Shown here: positions 5,884-6,503 of the stretch, in pieces | Layout of the letters: each line of letters begins with the position of its first letter | How positions within the stretch are numbered: the first letter of the stretch is position 1 | Assembly (NCBI GenBank): GCA_009837685.1 | Contig: VXTA01000273.1 | Coordinates: 1 to 6,503 of the forward strand | Reading direction: 5' to 3' | Source of the DNA: Chloroflexota bacterium | GTDB lineage: Bacteria > Chloroflexota > Dehalococcoidia > Lucifugimonadales > Lucifugimonadaceae | Length of the DNA stretch: 6,503 nt | Program-made: the position numbers and the translations under genes | The notes under the pieces: model-generated | Seen by the model: only the letters and a program-made list of their open reading frames with translations | Told to the model about the DNA's origin: nothing | The model's database searches: none

Positions 5884-6396
5884 ATGAGCGATAACGGGAC
5901 GCAGGCATTTGGACGGTTTTTCGAGGATTTCGAGGTAGGTGATGTGTATCGGAACTGGCCGGGGCGGACGATTTCAGAGGCGGATGACACATGGTTTTCG
6001 CTGTTGACCCAGAACCAGAATCCGATCCATATCGATGCGAACTACGCCGCCGAGCATACTGAGCATCGGAAGTGTCTGGTGAATGGCATCTTAGTGTTCG
6101 CGATCGTGATTGGTCAGTGTGTTCCCAGTGTGTCGGGTCGAGCGATTGCGGCGTTGGAGTATGAGAAGGTCACGCACGAAGGTCCGACTTTTCACGGCGA
6201 CACGATCTACTCGGAGGCACACGTTCTCGACAAGTGGGAGACGTCGAAGGGGGATCGTGGTGTCGTTCAGCTTGATTGTTTCGGGTATAACCAGCGGAAT
6301 GAGCGTGTGCTGTCGGTTAGGCGCACGGTGCTGATACCGAAGCGCAATCATCCGACTATGGGTGAACACGCGGAGTTTTATCCGGCGGTTGGTTAG
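5884..6396 (+). CDS. MaoC-type (hot-dog fold) acyl-CoA hydratase/dehydratase
   Basis: A 170-residue single hot-dog-domain protein expected to add or remove water across the double bond of an enoyl-CoA. Visible features: FGRFFEDFEVGDVY (9-22) and PGRTISEADDTWF (26-38), characteristic of the MaoC branch that includes mesaconyl-CoA hydratase-like proteins; the active-site loop QNPIHID (45-51) with His49; HRKCLVNG (61-68); and FHGDTIYSEAHVL (103-115). In classical (R)-hydratases an Asp lies five residues before the catalytic His; here that residue is Asn44. I recall Asn as usual in this sub-branch, so it need not mean inactivity. It is much shorter than two-domain mesaconyl-CoA hydratases and near the size of single-domain members. 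It is probably co-transcribed with the CitE-like gene. Candidate roles are mesaconyl/methylmalyl-CoA or itaconyl/citramalyl-CoA interconversion; the sequence does not decide. Confidence 0.88.
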   Translation: MSDNGTQAFGRFFEDFEVGDVYRNWPGRTISEADDTWFSLLTQNQNPIHIDANYAAEHTEHRKCLVNGILVFAIVIGQCVPSVSGRAIAALEYEKVTHEGPTFHGDTIYSEAHVLDKWETSKGDRGVVQLDCFGYNQRNERVLSVRRTVLIPKRNHPTMGEHAEFYPAVG

Positions 6397-6434
6397 ATGT
6401 CCGTAGCGGAAATGGTGATTATGCTTTTTGCGCA

Positions 6435-6482
6435 CTCATTCGGTTGCTGCCAGCAACCTAGTTCTTCGAATGGGCGATTTTT
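6435..6482 (+). terminator. Possible terminator after the lyase-hydratase operon
   Basis: An outer stem pairs 6435-6442 with 6467-6474 (CATTCG/CGAATG at its core). It encloses an inner hairpin in which 6443-6447 pairs with 6453-6457. Five T residues follow at 6478-6482, three bases after the stem. The nine unpaired bases between inner and outer stems make it imperfect. It starts 38 bases after the MaoC-type stop codon, a sensible place for an operon end. Confidence 0.4.
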
Positions 6483-6503
6483 ACATATTTCGCCAGTTTG
6501 ATG

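Overview
The window looks like bacterial chromosome with moderately high GC, and four of its five genes encode recognisable metabolic enzymes. A Sec-containing formate dehydrogenase, a CitE-like lyase beside a MaoC-type hydratase, and a dispersed-repeat-like palindrome in the intergenic DNA would fit a Chloroflexota bacterium (Dehalococcoidia/SAR202-like). That assignment is inference from gene content only and is weak.

Layout. Bases 1-505 hold no convincing gene. They contain a 9-bp spaced inverted repeat (14-22/67-75), a near-perfect palindrome (173-193), a strong 49-nt hairpin (366-414) and a weak -10-like box (473-478). Bases 506-3382 (+) are a single formate dehydrogenase alpha-subunit gene of 958 residues. 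An in-frame TGA at 1622-1624 falls exactly at the catalytic selenocysteine position and is followed at once by a bacterial SECIS-type hairpin, so a standard gene caller would wrongly split it into two ORFs. Bases 3429-3932 (+) encode a 167-aa protein of unknown function, poorer in GC than its neighbours. Bases 3965-4870 (-) encode a divergent member of the D-2-hydroxyacid dehydrogenase family that lacks the usual catalytic arginine. Across a 34-bp divergent spacer, 4905-5837 (+) encodes a CitE/HpcH-type CoA-ester lyase, followed after 46 bp by a MaoC-type hydratase (5884-6396, +). A possible terminator lies at 6435-6482, and the remaining bases to 6503 hold no identifiable gene.

How the genes work together. 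The formate dehydrogenase would oxidise formate to CO2 (or run in reverse) and pass electrons through its Fe-S clusters to a partner not encoded here. It depends on selenocysteine and molybdenum/tungsten cofactor machinery located elsewhere. The lyase and hydratase form a likely two-gene operon of the kind that hydrates an unsaturated C4-C5 CoA ester and cleaves the product (mesaconyl/methylmalyl-CoA or itaconyl/citramalyl-CoA type chemistry). The exact substrate cannot be read from sequence. The divergent dehydrogenase-like gene may share regulation with that pair.

The most notable signal is the recoded UGA and its SECIS, in a formate dehydrogenase that has also lost the His/Cys motif for one N-terminal Fe-S cluster. 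I found no CRISPR array, tRNA, rRNA, insertion sequence or phage module.
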